Assembly (NCBI RefSeq): GCF_945882965.1
Contig: NZ_CAMCWY010000009.1
Location: forward strand, 1 to 64,000
DNA: 64,000 bases
Reading direction: 5' to 3'
Origin: Sphingorhabdus sp. EL138
GTDB taxonomy: Bacteria > Pseudomonadota > Alphaproteobacteria > Sphingomonadales > Sphingomonadaceae
Part shown: piece by piece, positions 26,245 through 37,645 of the stretch
Numbering within the stretch: position 1 is the stretch's first letter
How the letters are laid out: each line of letters begins with the position of its first letter
Translations under genes and position numbers: made by a program
The notes under the pieces: model-generated
The model's input: only the letters and a program-made list of their open reading frames with translations
Databases searched by the model: none
What the model was told of the DNA's origin: nothing

Positions 26245-27063
26245 ATGGGGCCCATCATTCATCTTATCGGCTTGCCGACTGATCAGAACAGCTCATTTGA
26301 GCGCGGTGCAGCATTGGCCCCCCCGGCCATCCGCGCGGCATTATGGAGCGACCGGGGCAATCTATTCGCGCAATCCGGCCTTGAGATTGGCACTGACGTT
26401 ATACTCAAGGACCTCGGCGATTTGCCGTTATCGGACGTTGACTGCGCTGCCGATGACGCATTGATTTTGCAGGCGGTGACCAAAAGCGTGGAGGCAGATG
26501 CTATTCCGCTGTTGCTTGGCGGTGATCATGCGGTGACATACCCCATCGTTGCAGCGCTGGCTGCGCGGCATGGACCGCTGAACATCCTGCATTTTGATGC
26601 GCATCCCGATCTATATGCCGATTTCGAAGGCAATCCGCGCAGCCATGCCTCGCCCTTCGCGCGCATAATGGAAGGGGGGCATGCAAAGCATATCGTACAG
26701 GTGGGTGTTCGCACGTTGAATACGCACTGCCGCGAACAAGCCGACCGTTTCAATGTCGAAATTCTGCCGATAGGTAATTTCGAAGCCGCGATGGTGCCCA
26801 TCCTTGACGGCCCATTGTATATCAGCGTTGATCTTGACGGCATTGACCCGTCCGAAGCGCCCGGCGTGGCGCATCCCGAACCCGGCGGCCTAACGGTCCG
26901 CGAAGTCCTGTCCATTATCGCCAAACAACGCGCGCGAATTGTCGGCGCGGACATCGTCGAACTTAACCCTGCGCGTGACGTGAACGACATTACCGCCATA
27001 GTCGCCGCCAAGCTGGTGCGCGAAATCGCCGTGCAAATGCATCAAAATTACGACCATATTTAA
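26245..27063 (+). CDS. Arginase/agmatinase family ureohydrolase
   Basis: Dinuclear manganese hydrolase that releases urea from a guanidino compound. 272 residues. All metal ligands are present: His95 (GGDHAVTYP), Asp118, His120 and Asp122 (HFDAHPDLY) and Asp196 and Asp198 (SVDLDGIDP). RSHASPFARIME resembles the agmatinase substrate loop more than that of arginase, but substrate cannot be settled by eye; arginine, agmatine and guanidinobutyrate are all possible. GST follows after ten bases. This gives the genome a second guanidino-nitrogen route besides astAB. Confidence 0.82.
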   Translation: MGPIIHLIGLPTDQNSSFERGAALAPPAIRAALWSDRGNLFAQSGLEIGTDVILKDLGDLPLSDVDCAADDALILQAVTKSVEADAIPLLLGGDHAVTYPIVAALAARHGPLNILHFDAHPDLYADFEGNPRSHASPFARIMEGGHAKHIVQVGVRTLNTHCREQADRFNVEILPIGNFEAAMVPILDGPLYISVDLDGIDPSEAPGVAHPEPGGLTVREVLSIIAKQRARIVGADIVELNPARDVNDITAIVAAKLVREIAVQMHQNYDHI

Positions 27064-27073
27064 GGAAGCAGCT

Positions 27074-27700
27074 ATGACTATCATCTTACACCATCTCAAC
27101 AATTCGCGTTCACAACGTATCTTGTGGTTGCTCGAAGAATTGAACATTCCTTATGAAATCCGCCAGCATGCCCGTGATGCTGTGACCAATCTTGCGCCCG
27201 AAGCGCTTTTGAATGTCCATCCCTTGGGTAAATCGCCGTTGATTGAAGATGATGGCAATGTGATTTTCGAATCCGGCGCAATCGTGGAATATCTGTGCGA
27301 ACGGCATAATGGCGGCCACCTTGTCCCTACACGCGGCACTGACGCGCACATCCGCTATCTGGAGTTCATGCATTTTGCCGAAGGTTCGGCGATGACGCCG
27401 ATCTTGTTGAACCTGTATACGGCGCGGTTGGGCGATGCTGCTGCACCCTTGCATCCGCGCATTAACGAGCAGCTTGAAAGCCATTTTGCGTTCATGGAAG
27501 AAAATTTGAAAGCGACGGGCTGGTTTGTTGGCGATACCCTCACTGGCGCTGACATTATGATGAGTTTTCCGGCCGAAGCAGCAGTCAAGATGGGCCGGGC
27601 TGCAAACCTGCCAAACCTCACTGCTTTCGTCGAAAAAATCCATGCCCGCCCAGCGTATCAGACCGCCCTGCAAAAGGGCGGACCTTATGCCTATGCGTGA
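27074..27700 (+). CDS. Glutathione S-transferase family protein
   Basis: 208 residues. N-terminal thioredoxin-like domain (ILHHLNNSRSQRILWLLEEL) with the Ser-Arg of the SRSQR active-site turn and the cis-Pro and ESGA motif in LGKSPLIEDDGNVIFESGAI. The all-helical C-terminal domain includes GWFVGDTLTGADIMMSFPAE. The substrate is unknown. Ten bases after the ureohydrolase and on the same strand, so probably one transcript. Confidence 0.9.
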   Translation: MTIILHHLNNSRSQRILWLLEELNIPYEIRQHARDAVTNLAPEALLNVHPLGKSPLIEDDGNVIFESGAIVEYLCERHNGGHLVPTRGTDAHIRYLEFMHFAEGSAMTPILLNLYTARLGDAAAPLHPRINEQLESHFAFMEENLKATGWFVGDTLTGADIMMSFPAEAAVKMGRAANLPNLTAFVEKIHARPAYQTALQKGGPYAYA

Positions 27701-27764
27701 TGGCCGCCGCAAACTGCATATCCGGCTTGCAGCGCGGCGAGTCGTTCCCTAAGTCGCAGTCATT

Positions 27765-30407
27765 ATGACATCGACCAATGACATTCGCCGCGGCTTCCTC
27801 GATTATTTCGGTGGTGCCAATCATGACATAGTGCAGTCTGCACCGCTCGTGCCCTATAATGACCCGACATTGATGTTCGTCAATGCCGGGATGGTGCCGT
27901 TCAAGAACGTGTTTACCGGCCTTGAAAGTCGCGAAACGCCGCGTGCTGCCTCTAGCCAGAAATGCGTGCGGGCAGGGGGTAAGCATAACGACCTCGACAA
28001 TGTGGGCTATACCGCGCGGCACCACACGTTTTTTGAAATGCTCGGCAATTTTTCGTTTGGCGATTATTTCAAAGAGCAGGCGATTACCCATGCATGGAAC
28101 TTGTTGACGAAGGAATGGGGGCTTGACCCAGCACGGTTAACGACCACCGTCTATCACACCGATGATGAGGCGTTTGACCTGTGGCGCAAGATTGCCGGCC
28201 TGCCTGAAGAGCGGATTATCCGCATTTCAACCAACGACAATTTCTGGTCGATGGGCGACACTGGGCCGTGCGGACCGTGCAGCGAGATATTCTACGACCA
28301 TGGCGACCATATTTTCGGTGGCCCTCCGGGAAGCCCGGATGAAGATGGCGACCGTTTTGTAGAAATCTGGAACCTCGTGTTCATGCAGTTTGAACGGCAG
28401 GACGACTGCACCGACGTGCCATTGCCCAAGCCGTCTATTGATACGGGCATGGGGCTGGAACGGATCGCTGCGGTCATGCAAGGCGTGCCGGACAATTACG
28501 ACACCGATACGTTCAAGGCATTGATCAACGCCTCTGAGGAGCTGACGAGTACAAAGGCGGTTGGCGATCAAAAGGCCAGTCATCGCGTCATTGCGGACCA
28601 TTTACGCTCGACCAGTTTCCTTCTGGCCGATGGCGTGATGCCGTCGAATGAAGGTCGCGGCTATGTCCTGCGGCGGATCATGCGCCGCGCCATGCGCCAT
28701 GCGCATATTCTTGGTGCAAAAGAGCCATTGATGCATCGTCTGGTCGGAAGCCTTGCCGCCGAAATGGGTGCGGCTTACCCCGAACTATTGCGTGCGCAGC
28801 CCATGATTGAGGCGACGTTGAAGCAGGAGGAAACGCAGTTCCGCCGGACACTTGATAAGGGCATTAAGCTGCTCGACGAAGCGACCGCTGGCATGACGCC
28901 GGGCGATATTTTGGCAGGCGACACGGCTTTCAAGCTGTATGACACTTATGGTTTTCCTTATGACCTGACCGAAGACGCTTTGCGTGCGCAAGGCTTTGGT
29001 ATTGATCAGGCGGGTTTTGAAACCGCGATGAATAGTCAAAAAGCCATGGCGCGGGCTGCGTGGAAGGGCTCCGGCGCGAAGGCGTCGGACGATGTCTGGT
29101 TTGACATTGCCGAACGCGTCGGCAGCACGGAGTTTACAGGCTATGCCGCAAACGAAGGCGAGGGGCAGGTTGTGGCTCTCGTCAATGACGGCATTGAGGT
29201 GCAGTCGGCGGTCGCCAATGACACAGTCACGGTTATCACTAACCAGACACCATTTTACGGCGAGAGCGGCGGCCAAATGGGTGATGCAGGCGTTATTTCC
29301 AGCAGCAATATGCGCGGCGAAGTGACGGACACGGCACAGCCCTTGGGCCGACTGCATGCGCATCAGGTCACGATTGGCACAGGCGAGATCAAAGTCGGCG
29401 ATTTCGTGACGCTGAAAATCGACACTGCGCGCCGCAACGCATTGCGCGCCAACCATAGCGCCACGCACTTACTGCATGCGTCGTTGCGCCACCGCTTGGG
29501 CGAACATGTGAGCCAAAAGGGCAGCATGGTGGCACCGGATCGCCTGCGGTTCGACTTTTCGCATAACCAGGCGGTGACGTTGCAAGAAATTGCGATGATC
29601 GAGGCCGATGTAAACGCGCAAATCCGCGGCAACGACGCGGTGACAACACGGTTGATGACTCCCGATGACGCCGTAGCCGCTGGCGCACTTGCCTTGTTTG
29701 GCGAAAAATATGGCGAAGAAGTGCGCGTTTTGACGATGGGCAAGAGCGAGGACACGCATTATTCGTTGGAACTGTGCGGTGGCACGCATGTCAACGCATT
29801 GGGCGACATCGCCTTGTTCACGATCATTTCCGAAGGCGCAGTTGCAAGCGGCATTAGGCGCATCGAGGCGCTAACGGGTGAGGCGGCGCGCTTATGGCTT
29901 GTTGGCCGCGAGGCACAGTTGAAGAATGTGGCCGCAATGTTGAAGACTGCGCCGGACGAAGTAAGCGTGCGTATCGAAACGCTGATCAACGAACGCAAGC
30001 GGATGGAGAAGGAACTGTCCGAAGCAAAGACTGCGCTCGCGCTGTCCGGTGGCGGTGGTCCAAAGGTAGAGGCCGAACACATCGGTGATATCACCTTCAT
30101 GGGGCAAGTTATCGCGGGCATTGAACCAAAAATGCTGCGCGGCCTGGCGGATGACCAGATGAAGGCCATTGGCAGTGGCATCGTCGCCATCATCGCCGCG
30201 AATGAAAACAGCAACACGGTTGTGGTTGCCGTCTCACCTGCCTTGCATGGCACTGTGACCGCGCCTGACCTTGTGCGTGTGGCGACCGAGGCCATGGGCG
30301 CGCAAGGCGGCGGCGGACGCCCCGACATGGCGCAAGGCGGCGGTCCAGCAGGCGCTGAATTGGCGCAAGCGGCGTTGGATGCGATTAAGGCAAAAATCGT
30401 TGGTTAA
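27765..30407 (+). CDS. alaS: Alanyl-tRNA synthetase
   Basis: Class IIc synthetase with editing domain, 880 residues, full length. The aminoacylation core begins [20 protein letters not shown]. The editing and zinc-binding site is in [17 protein letters not shown] and later [16 protein letters not shown] coiled segment ([20 protein letters not shown]) and a Gly-rich C-Ala domain ([20 protein letters not shown]) finish the chain. Its last four bases overlap the 3' end of the antiporter gene tail to tail. Confidence 0.98.
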   Translation: MTSTNDIRRGFLDYFGGANHDIVQSAPLVPYNDPTLMFVNAGMVPFKNVFTGLESRETPRAASSQKCVRAGGKHNDLDNVGYTARHHTFFEMLGNFSFGDYFKEQAITHAWNLLTKEWGLDPARLTTTVYHTDDEAFDLWRKIAGLPEERIIRISTNDNFWSMGDTGPCGPCSEIFYDHGDHIFGGPPGSPDEDGDRFVEIWNLVFMQFERQDDCTDVPLPKPSIDTGMGLERIAAVMQGVPDNYDTDTFKALINASEELTSTKAVGDQKASHRVIADHLRSTSFLLADGVMPSNEGRGYVLRRIMRRAMRHAHILGAKEPLMHRLVGSLAAEMGAAYPELLRAQPMIEATLKQEETQFRRTLDKGIKLLDEATAGMTPGDILAGDTAFKLYDTYGFPYDLTEDALRAQGFGIDQAGFETAMNSQKAMARAAWKGSGAKASDDVWFDIAERVGSTEFTGYAANEGEGQVVALVNDGIEVQSAVANDTVTVITNQTPFYGESGGQMGDAGVISSSNMRGEVTDTAQPLGRLHAHQVTIGTGEIKVGDFVTLKIDTARRNALRANHSATHLLHASLRHRLGEHVSQKGSMVAPDRLRFDFSHNQAVTLQEIAMIEADVNAQIRGNDAVTTRLMTPDDAVAAGALALFGEKYGEEVRVLTMGKSEDTHYSLELCGGTHVNALGDIALFTIISEGAVASGIRRIEALTGEAARLWLVGREAQLKNVAAMLKTAPDEVSVRIETLINERKRMEKELSEAKTALALSGGGGPKVEAEHIGDITFMGQVIAGIEPKMLRGLADDQMKAIGSGIVAIIAANENSNTVVVAVSPALHGTVTAPDLVRVATEAMGAQGGGGRPDMAQGGGPAGAELAQAALDAIKAKIVG

Positions 30408-32173
30408 GAGGTAAGTTTTAGCTTGGGGGTCTCTTCAAGGCCCCCGGCTTCCTTTATCTGCCGCCGGAATTCATCGCGCTTTTCGTGGATCGACGCGATG
30501 ACGGGGCCCATGGCAACGCCCAGATCGACGAGAACGGCTTCCGTTAGCTGAAGCGAGCTTTCCAGCGTTTCGGGCACGGCGTCGGTTGCGCCCGCTTGAT
30601 AGAGCCGCGCGGCATGGTCCGGATCACGGGCGCGCGCGACAATCGTTATATCGGGCAACCATTGACGGACGCGCTTGACGATATGTTCGGCCAATACCGG
30701 CTGGTCCATTGTCAGGATAAGTGCCTTGGCATGGCCCAATCCCAATTTATCCAGCGTTTCGGGCCGTGATATGTCGCCATAAACAACCTTATAACCCCCG
30801 CGCCGCGCGGCGGTTACGGCGTCGACATTGGATTCCACGGCAACATAAGGCTGCCCGTGGGTGGTCAGCATGTCGGCCACCAGCTTTCCGACTCGGCCAA
30901 AGCCGATCACGACCGTTCGCGGCTCTTGCGTTGGGTCTTGTTCGTGCACCTCATCATCGCTCTCGCGCAATTCCAGACGGCGGGCCATATCATGACCGAT
31001 CCGCGCCAATATGGGCGTGATCGTCAGGCCAATCGCGGTTGCCACTTGCCAGAAATTGATTGCGGCAGCGTCAATAATCTGAGCGGCGCCTGCGGCACCT
31101 AGCACGATCAAAGTTGTTTCCGACGGACTGCCCATAAGAACGCCGGTTTCTGTCGCTGTGCCCGTGCGCGCGCCATTCAGCTTTAACAAAGCTGCGGTGA
31201 CACTTGCCTTGATGAACACCACCGCCGACACCGCACCCACCAAAGCCACCCAATTGGCCCCCACAAAGCTCAGATCAACCTGCATACCGATGCTGATCAG
31301 GAACACGCCCAGTGCCAGCCCTTTGAATGGTGCGGTCATCGCTTCGACTTCGCTATGGTAATCGGTTTCGGCAATTAACAGGCCAGCGATCATTGCGCCG
31401 ACGATAGGCGAAAGGCCAACCGCGCCCGTCGCCAGACTTGCGACAATGACAACGAGCAAGCTGACCGATACAAATAACTCCGGGCTTTTTGTGCGCGCGG
31501 CTTGTCCGAACAGGCGGGGCAAGAAAAAGCGACCAAGCACAAGCATGCCGACAATGACCAGCGTTCCCTGCCACAATATAGTGACGAGACCTGACCATGA
31601 ATCCGCCCCGGCTTGTGGCGCCAATGCACCCAAAACGAATAATATCGGGACGATGGCCAAATCTTCGAACAGCAACATTGCCAAAGCTGACTTCCCAACG
31701 GCGGAATGCGTACCCGATATGGGAAGCACCAACGCTGTGGAAGAGAGCGCTAATGCAATTCCAATGCCGATGGCGGCGGTCACGCCATATCCGAACAGAT
31801 ACAGACCAGCCGCGATAGCTAGGCCAGCGCCAAATAATTGCGCTGCACCGACACCGAACACCAAGCGCCGCATTTTCCATAATCTGCGGAAAGATAGCTC
31901 AAGACCAATGGAGAACATCAATAAAATAATGCCATATTCGCCAATGGGATGAATAGCCTCTGCATTGGTGATGGTGACCCATTCGAGCATGGGATAACGT
32001 TGCACTAAGGATCCAAGTCCCATTGGACCAACCATTATCCCGACCAATATAAAACCAATTATGGGCGTGATGCGAAGCCGGGCAAAAGCGGGGATCACTA
32101 TTCCCGCTGCACCCAATATGACGAGCAGATCGCTAATGCCTTCGGTTTGTAGTTCACCTGCCATGGCTTGCAT
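30404..32173 (-). CDS. CPA2-family monovalent cation:proton antiporter (KefB/YbaL-like)
   Basis: Inner-membrane exchanger, 589 residues. About a dozen hydrophobic segments fill residues 10-390, with typical stretches such as [31 protein letters not shown] and [14 protein letters not shown] cytoplasmic TrkA-N (Rossmann) domain starts at [20 protein letters not shown] and runs to about 530; there is no TrkA-C domain. Whether it moves K+ or Na+, and whether glutathione adducts gate it, cannot be read here. The start is ATG 32173 or ATG 32164. Confidence 0.88.
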   Translation of the reverse strand: MQAMAGELQTEGISDLLVILGAAGIVIPAFARLRITPIIGFILVGIMVGPMGLGSLVQRYPMLEWVTITNAEAIHPIGEYGIILLMFSIGLELSFRRLWKMRRLVFGVGAAQLFGAGLAIAAGLYLFGYGVTAAIGIGIALALSSTALVLPISGTHSAVGKSALAMLLFEDLAIVPILFVLGALAPQAGADSWSGLVTILWQGTLVIVGMLVLGRFFLPRLFGQAARTKSPELFVSVSLLVVIVASLATGAVGLSPIVGAMIAGLLIAETDYHSEVEAMTAPFKGLALGVFLISIGMQVDLSFVGANWVALVGAVSAVVFIKASVTAALLKLNGARTGTATETGVLMGSPSETTLIVLGAAGAAQIIDAAAINFWQVATAIGLTITPILARIGHDMARRLELRESDDEVHEQDPTQEPRTVVIGFGRVGKLVADMLTTHGQPYVAVESNVDAVTAARRGGYKVVYGDISRPETLDKLGLGHAKALILTMDQPVLAEHIVKRVRQWLPDITIVARARDPDHAARLYQAGATDAVPETLESSLQLTEAVLVDLGVAMGPVIASIHEKRDEFRRQIKEAGGLEETPKLKLTS

Positions 32174-32210
32174 TTACGCACAGGCGACAGGAGAAAGAAA
32201 GGGCAGGGCA

Positions 32211-32241
32211 ATAAAAAAGCGCGGGAGTTGTCCCCCGCGCT
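32211..32241 (-). terminator. Rho-independent terminator after icd
   Basis: On the minus strand AGCGCGGG (from 32241) pairs with CCCGCGCT (ending 32218) around an 8-base loop and runs into TTTTTTAT. It lies 25 bases past the icd stop. Confidence 0.8.
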
Positions 32242-32265
32242 CTTACATATTCAAACGCGCTGGAG

Positions 32266-33486
32266 TTACGTCCATCTGCCCATTTTGATTTCGAGATTGG
32301 CACGAACCTGCTCAAAAAACTGTTCTGTGGTCATCCAAGCCTGATCCGGGCCGATGAGGATCGCGAGGTCCTTGGTCATATGGCCATCTTCAACGGTCTG
32401 AATGCAGACTTCTTCCAGTGTTTCGGCAAAGCGCGTTACATCCGGCGTTTCGTCGAACTTGCCGCGGAATTTGAGACCGCCCGTCCATGCGAAAATCGAC
32501 GCAATCGGGTTGGTTGAGGTTGCCTTACCTTGCTGATGCTGACGATAATGGCGCGTAACCGTGCCGTGCGCGGCCTCGGCCTCAACCGTCTTGCCATCTG
32601 GTGTCATCAGGATGGAGGTCATCAGGCCAAGCGAGCCAAAACCTTGCGCAACCTGATCGGACTGCACGTCACCATCATAATTCTTACATGCCCAGATGAA
32701 CTTGCCCGACCATTTCAGCGCCGATGCGACCATATCGTCGATCAAACGATGCTCATAGACAATGCCCAGTTCCTTAAACTTTGCTGCGAATTCGGCTTCG
32801 TAAACTTCTTGGAATAGATCCTTGAAACGACCATCATAATATTTGAGGATCGTGTTCTTGGTCGACAGATAGACTGGCCATTCCCGAGTTACGCCATAGT
32901 TCAACGACGCACGCGCAAAGTCGCGGATGGAATCGTCGAGATTGTACATCGCAAGCGCCACGCCAGGCGACGGGTAACGGAAAACCTCTTCATCAATTTT
33001 TTGCCCATCATCTCCATCCCATACGAGACGTAGCGTTCCGGGACCGGGAACCAAGAAATCCGTAGCGCGATATTGGTCACCGAAAGCATGACGACCAATG
33101 ACGATTGGGTCAGTCCAGCCCGGAATCAAGCGCGGAACGTTGTCGATGACGATTGGTTCGCGGAAGACCACGCCGCCCAAAATATTGCGAATGGTGCCAT
33201 TGGGCGACTTCCACATTTTTTGAAGACCGAATTCTTCAACGCGTGCTTCATCTGGCGTAATCGTGGCGCACTTTACGCCGACACCGAATTCGCGGATTGC
33301 GTTGGCGGAATCGACGGTGACCTTATCATTGGTCTTGTCGCGATACTCCATGCCAAGGTCGTAATATTTCAGATCGATATCAAGATATGGCAAAATGAGT
33401 CGCTCACGGATCCATTCCCAGATGATCCGTGTCATTTCGTCGCCATCAAGCTCAACGACTGGGTTTTTGACCTTAATTTTTGCCAT
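32266..33486 (-). CDS. icd: NADP-dependent isocitrate dehydrogenase
   Basis: Oxidative decarboxylation of isocitrate to 2-oxoglutarate in the citric acid cycle. 406 residues, the homodimeric eukaryote-like type. [20 protein letters not shown] at the N-terminus, the substrate loop [13 protein letters not shown], the metal-binding [20 protein letters not shown] and [15 protein letters not shown] are all typical. Starts at ATG 33486; ends at a clear terminator. Confidence 0.97.
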   Translation of the reverse strand: MAKIKVKNPVVELDGDEMTRIIWEWIRERLILPYLDIDLKYYDLGMEYRDKTNDKVTVDSANAIREFGVGVKCATITPDEARVEEFGLQKMWKSPNGTIRNILGGVVFREPIVIDNVPRLIPGWTDPIVIGRHAFGDQYRATDFLVPGPGTLRLVWDGDDGQKIDEEVFRYPSPGVALAMYNLDDSIRDFARASLNYGVTREWPVYLSTKNTILKYYDGRFKDLFQEVYEAEFAAKFKELGIVYEHRLIDDMVASALKWSGKFIWACKNYDGDVQSDQVAQGFGSLGLMTSILMTPDGKTVEAEAAHGTVTRHYRQHQQGKATSTNPIASIFAWTGGLKFRGKFDETPDVTRFAETLEEVCIQTVEDGHMTKDLAILIGPDQAWMTTEQFFEQVRANLEIKMGRWT

Positions 33487-33638
33487 GGCAGAACGCGCTT
33501 TCCATTAGGGAGATAGGAACTTTAGCGGTGCCATAGCAAAGTCTGCCATATGTTCAACTGCATCGCCAACATTGTCTGAAAATGGCTGAAATTGTATCTT
33601 TGGTTGTAAGATGGCGGCGCATCCCCTAGCTAAGTTTA

Positions 33639-34373
33639 ATGAGCAGACAAGAATTGACAAACCGCGGTGCCGGGGTTGCGAAATGGTCGTTTCCACCCAT
33701 CCATCCTGAGGGCCGCAAGTTCGGACTTATCGCCGCGGGTATAACCCTATTTTTTGCCCTTATGGCATGGGAAACGCTTGCTTGGCCGATGGCGGCAGTC
33801 ACCGTGTGGACACTGGCCTTCTTTCGCGACCCTGCGCGTGCGACGCCAATCGACGACCGATTTATCGTGGCACCCGCCGATGGGCTTATCACGCTGATCG
33901 AACAAGTCCTTCCGCCAGTTGAACTGCGCGGGCCTGAAGGTCTAGGTGATCAACCGATGACGCGGGTGTCGATTTTCATGAGCGTGTTTGACGTGCACAT
34001 CAACCGGACACCCATTCGCGGCACCATCAAGCGTGTTGTCTATATCGCGGGCAAATTTCTCAACGCCGACCTTGATAAGGCGAGCGAAGAAAATGAACGC
34101 CAACATTTCCTCTTGGAACGCGGCGATGGCGTTCGCATCGGCTTCACCCAAATCGCTGGCTTGATCGCCCGTCGCATCGTTGCTTTTGTCAAGGAAGGCG
34201 ACAGTGTTGCCAATGGGCAGCGTGTTGGCTTGATCCGCTTTGGCAGCCGCGTTGATGTGTATTTGCCGCATGGCACGTCGTCGCGAGCCATCAAGGGGCA
34301 GCGTTGCGTTGCAGGGGAAACAGTTCTTGGCGAAATCGGTGTTGACCAAGACCTGATTGCCGTGGCGCATTGA
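33639..34373 (+). CDS. psd: Phosphatidylserine decarboxylase
   Basis: Makes phosphatidylethanolamine from phosphatidylserine at the inner membrane. 244 residues, the short proteobacterial form. A membrane segment ([20 protein letters not shown]) is followed by [10 protein letters not shown] and [16 protein letters not shown]. The self-cleavage site that yields the pyruvoyl group is Gly-Ser in [13 protein letters not shown], where most families have LGST. The stop codon overlaps the TTG start of pssA. Confidence 0.93.
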   Translation: MSRQELTNRGAGVAKWSFPPIHPEGRKFGLIAAGITLFFALMAWETLAWPMAAVTVWTLAFFRDPARATPIDDRFIVAPADGLITLIEQVLPPVELRGPEGLGDQPMTRVSIFMSVFDVHINRTPIRGTIKRVVYIAGKFLNADLDKASEENERQHFLLERGDGVRIGFTQIAGLIARRIVAFVKEGDSVANGQRVGLIRFGSRVDVYLPHGTSSRAIKGQRCVAGETVLGEIGVDQDLIAVAH

Positions 34374-35140
34374 CGGACGTGGTTTCCTCCCGTCCGGGAT
34401 TACCCTTACGGGCGCTTGCGCCGAATGCGGTCACCGCCCTTGCGCTGTGTACGGGATTGTCGGGTGCATGGTTCGCGATGCAGGGCCGTTGGGAAAATGC
34501 CGTTGCCGCAATCGTGATTGCTGGCGTGCTTGACGCCATGGATGGCCGTATCGCCCGGATGCTGAAGGGAGAAAGCCGTTTTGGTGCTGAACTGGATTCG
34601 CTCTCTGATGTGATTGCCTTCGGGGCCACGCCTGCTTTGGTCATATATATGTGGGTGATGCAGGATATGCCGCGCTTTGGCTGGACCATATCGGTATTCT
34701 TTGTGCTGTGCGCGGCATTACGTCTGGCAAGGTTTAACGCACAGATTGATACTGAGAACCAACCGCACAAGTCCGCTGGGTTTAATACAGGCGTGCCGTC
34801 GCCACCGGGCGCGGCCTTAGCTTTATTGCCCATGATGATCTGGTTTGAAACCGGCGCGGATTGGGTGCGCGATTACCGCTTCATTGCGCCATGGTTGCTG
34901 CTTTGCGCGCTGTTGATGATTTCCAATGTCGCGACCTTTAGCTGGTCGTCGATTAAAGTGCGGCGCAGCCTGCGTTTCATGACGCTGGCGGGCGTTGGCC
35001 TGTTTACCGCAACCTTGGTCGCGGCGCCATGGGTTGCGCTCATCGGTGTCGGCGTCTTTTACGTCGCCCTGCTGCCGCTGAGCGTGATGAGCTACGCACG
35101 GGTTAAGAAGTCGCGACGGGACTTCGCCGAAGCCACTTGA
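34370..35140 (+). CDS. pssA: CDP-diacylglycerol--serine O-phosphatidyltransferase
   Basis: Supplies the phosphatidylserine that Psd decarboxylates. 256 residues from a TTG start at 34370 that overlaps the psd stop (TTGA), so translation is probably coupled; GTG 34379 is an alternative. The CDP-alcohol phosphotransferase motif DG-x2-AR-x8-G-x3-D-x3-D is complete in the stretch from [10 protein letters not shown] to ELDSLSD. Six or so membrane segments, including [17 protein letters not shown] and [13 protein letters not shown]. Confidence 0.93.
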   Translation: MTDVVSSRPGLPLRALAPNAVTALALCTGLSGAWFAMQGRWENAVAAIVIAGVLDAMDGRIARMLKGESRFGAELDSLSDVIAFGATPALVIYMWVMQDMPRFGWTISVFFVLCAALRLARFNAQIDTENQPHKSAGFNTGVPSPPGAALALLPMMIWFETGADWVRDYRFIAPWLLLCALLMISNVATFSWSSIKVRRSLRFMTLAGVGLFTATLVAAPWVALIGVGVFYVALLPLSVMSYARVKKSRRDFAEAT

Positions 35141-35205
35141 CCTCCGCCCCGCACGGTCTATGTTCCGCGTTCGTTCTATTTTGGTGCTAATTTGGGAGGT
35201 GGCCC

Positions 35206-36549
35206 TTGGAGCCGTTAATCGTTATTGTCGTGGTGATTTTCGCTTTGTTGGGCGGACTGCTGCTTGGCTGGTTTGCAGGCAGTCGCACGGGCAAAGCAGG
35301 GCTTGAAACGACCACGCAGTTGCGGATTATGCTCGATCAGGTGGTCGTCGAACGTGATAGTGCCAAGGACCGCCTGGCGCGGCTTGAAACCAGTTTGGAA
35401 GAACGCGAGCGGAGTTTTGAAGAACAAATCGCGGCGCTTGGCGAGGCGAAGGAAAACCTGTCCGCACAATTTGTCGAGATTGGGCAGAAATTGTTGGGCG
35501 AGGCGCAGGCGGCGTTCCTGCAACGCGCCGATGAACGCTTCCATCAGGCCGGCGAAAAGAATGAGGAGCGGCTGAAGCAATTGCTTGGCCCTGTAGGCGA
35601 AAAGCTGAAGGCATATGAAGAGCAGGTCGGCAAGATCGAGAAGGACCGGACCGAGGCCTATGGCGATCTGAAGGGGTTAATCGGCGAAATGCGATTGGGT
35701 CAGGAACGCGTGTCGAGCGTCGCGTCGGGACTCATGAATTCGTTACGAAACGCGCCCAAAGCACGTGGTCGCTGGGGTGAGCAGCAGTTGAAAAATGTGC
35801 TCGAAAGCTGCGGCTTGTCCGAACATGTCGATTTTGACCTCGAAACCAGCATTGACGTTGGCGATGGTTTACGACTGCGGCCCGACGCCGTCATCCATGT
35901 CCCCGGCGGCAGGACGTTAGTGATCGACGCGAAAGTGTCGTTGAATGATTATCAGGATGCTTTTGACTCAGTGGATGACGATGTCCGCGCTGTAGCCATG
36001 ACGCGCCACACGCAATCGATGAAAAACCACATCGATGGGCTATCGCGCAAAGCCTATTGGGATCAGTTTTCCGACGCGCCCGATTATGTCATCATGTTCG
36101 TGCCGGGTGAGCATTTCCTCGCGGCCGCGCTGGAGCATGAGCCGCAATTGTGGGACTTCGCCTTTGATAAGAAAGTGCTGCTGGCGACGCCGACAAACCT
36201 TGTCGCAATCGCCCGCACCGTTGCCAGCGTCTGGCGGCAAGAGGGGCTCGCGCGCGAGGCAAAGCAAATCGGGGCGCTTGGCAAGGAAATGTATGACCGC
36301 ATTGCGGTGGCTGCACAGCATCTGAAATCAGTCGGCAGCGGGCTGTCGTCGGCGGTGAATAACTACAATAAATTCGTCGGCAGCTTCGAACGCAATGTCA
36401 TTTCAACGGGCCGAAAATTTGCCGATCTGAACATCGAAACCGGTAAGCGTGAATTGGAAGATATTCCGATGGTCGAGGCTTTACCCCGTTATGGCGAAGC
36501 TGAGGCGCCGTCGCCACCGATTGAGGACCAACGCGAAGCTGCTGTCTGA
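35206..36549 (+). CDS. rmuC: DNA recombination protein RmuC
   Basis: RmuC limits inversion between short inverted repeats, probably as a nuclease. 447 residues. One N-terminal membrane anchor (IVIVVVIFALLGGLLLGWFA), a long coiled coil from about 40 to 160 (RDSAKDRLARLETSLEERER), then the PD-(D/E)XK-like domain with RGRWGEQQLKNVLE, LRPDAVIHVPGGRTLVIDAK and MFVPGEHFLAAAL. The start is a TTG at 35206 preceded by GGGAGGTGG. Confidence 0.93.
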   Translation: MEPLIVIVVVIFALLGGLLLGWFAGSRTGKAGLETTTQLRIMLDQVVVERDSAKDRLARLETSLEERERSFEEQIAALGEAKENLSAQFVEIGQKLLGEAQAAFLQRADERFHQAGEKNEERLKQLLGPVGEKLKAYEEQVGKIEKDRTEAYGDLKGLIGEMRLGQERVSSVASGLMNSLRNAPKARGRWGEQQLKNVLESCGLSEHVDFDLETSIDVGDGLRLRPDAVIHVPGGRTLVIDAKVSLNDYQDAFDSVDDDVRAVAMTRHTQSMKNHIDGLSRKAYWDQFSDAPDYVIMFVPGEHFLAAALEHEPQLWDFAFDKKVLLATPTNLVAIARTVASVWRQEGLAREAKQIGALGKEMYDRIAVAAQHLKSVGSGLSSAVNNYNKFVGSFERNVISTGRKFADLNIETGKRELEDIPMVEALPRYGEAEAPSPPIEDQREAAV

Positions 36550-36563
36550 GGCCTAACTGACCT

Positions 36564-37370
36564 TTAGGCGTGCCGAAACTGGTTCAGGACCTCATAGGCC
36601 ATCACTGCGGTCGCGACAGCCGCGTTTAAGCTGTCCGCCTTGCCACGCATCGGCATTTTGACGCGCAGGTCGCATTCGGCTTCATAATCGTCGGGCAAGC
36701 CCTGCGCCTCATTACCCGTCAGGATGAAGCATGGTGCGTGGTAGCGTGCGGCTTGGTAGTCGGTGTCGGTTTGCAGGCTGGTGCCGACCAATTGGCCTTC
36801 GCCCGCACGCAACCATGCGGTGAATTCCTCCCACCGGCATTGCACCACCTTTTGCGTGAAAATGGCGCCCATGCTGGCGCGGACGGACTCAACAGAAAAT
36901 GGGTCCGTGCAATCATCAATCAGGATGAGTCCGCCAGCCCCCACCGCATCGCCGGTACGCAACATCGTGCCTAGATTACCCGGATCACGCATCGATTGCG
37001 CCACAAGCCAGATCGGCGCTGCCGTGCGGTCCACGTCCACCAAAGCAGTTCCATGGTCCCGATAGACGCCAACTACGGCCTGGGCGTTGTTCTTGCCCGA
37101 CAGTTTGGCCATGATCTCGGCGCTGGTTTCGATAACGTCGCCTTTGTTGGCCAGCACATCGGCCTCTAAAGCCACCTCAAGCGTGTGTACGGGCCGGTCT
37201 TTAACGCGAAACAGCATTTTGGGAAGAAATCCCGCCGCGCGCGCTTCGGTCATAATGCGCAGCCCTTCAGCAAGGAACAGCCCAGCGCGTTTACGAAGCT
37301 TCTTTTCACGAAGTCCGCGTATTTCCTTTAGCAGCGGATTGGAAAATCCGGTAATTTCACGGCGCATCAA
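36564..37370 (-). CDS. SpoU/TrmH-family RNA 2'-O-methyltransferase
   Basis: SPOUT-fold methyltransferase for tRNA or rRNA ribose, 268 residues. N-terminal substrate-binding domain (EITGFSNPLLKEIRGLREKK, LFLAEGLRIMTEA), then knot motifs 1-3: AQSMRDPGNLGTMLRTGDAV, LTGNEAQGLPDD and MPMRGKADSLNAAVATAVMA. The target is not known. Its start overlaps the HPr stop, making it the last gene of the chvI-to-HPr run. Confidence 0.9.
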   Translation of the reverse strand: MMRREITGFSNPLLKEIRGLREKKLRKRAGLFLAEGLRIMTEARAAGFLPKMLFRVKDRPVHTLEVALEADVLANKGDVIETSAEIMAKLSGKNNAQAVVGVYRDHGTALVDVDRTAAPIWLVAQSMRDPGNLGTMLRTGDAVGAGGLILIDDCTDPFSVESVRASMGAIFTQKVVQCRWEEFTAWLRAGEGQLVGTSLQTDTDYQAARYHAPCFILTGNEAQGLPDDYEAECDLRVKMPMRGKADSLNAAVATAVMAYEVLNQFRHA

Positions 37371-37645
37371 TCTTCGCCAAAACCGTCGACAATCAACCCG
37401 ACCAGCTTTTCAATGGCAAGCTCGGCCTGCTCGCCTTCGACATGAATGATGATTTCGCTACCCTTGGCCGCGCCCAACATCATTAAGCCCATGATGGATG
37501 TGCCCGTCACTGATTGCCCATCTTTTTCGACTTCAACTTTGATGCCTTCGGGCAAGCGGGACACGAATGTCACGAATTTGGCACTGGCGCGGGCGTGGAG
37601 GCCCTTTACGTTAACGATAGTGACGGGGCGGCTAATCCGCGTCAT
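37367..37645 (-). CDS. ptsH: HPr phosphocarrier protein
   Basis: Phosphoryl carrier of the PTS, 92 residues. His17 in VKGLHARASAKF is the phosphorylation site from Enzyme I. Ser50 in VTGTSIMGLMML is the regulatory site for HPr kinase, whose gene lies three genes upstream. With an EIIA but no sugar permease nearby, it is probably part of a regulatory PTS and not sugar uptake. Overlaps both neighbours. Confidence 0.95.
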   Translation of the reverse strand: MTRISRPVTIVNVKGLHARASAKFVTFVSRLPEGIKVEVEKDGQSVTGTSIMGLMMLGAAKGSEIIIHVEGEQAELAIEKLVGLIVDGFGED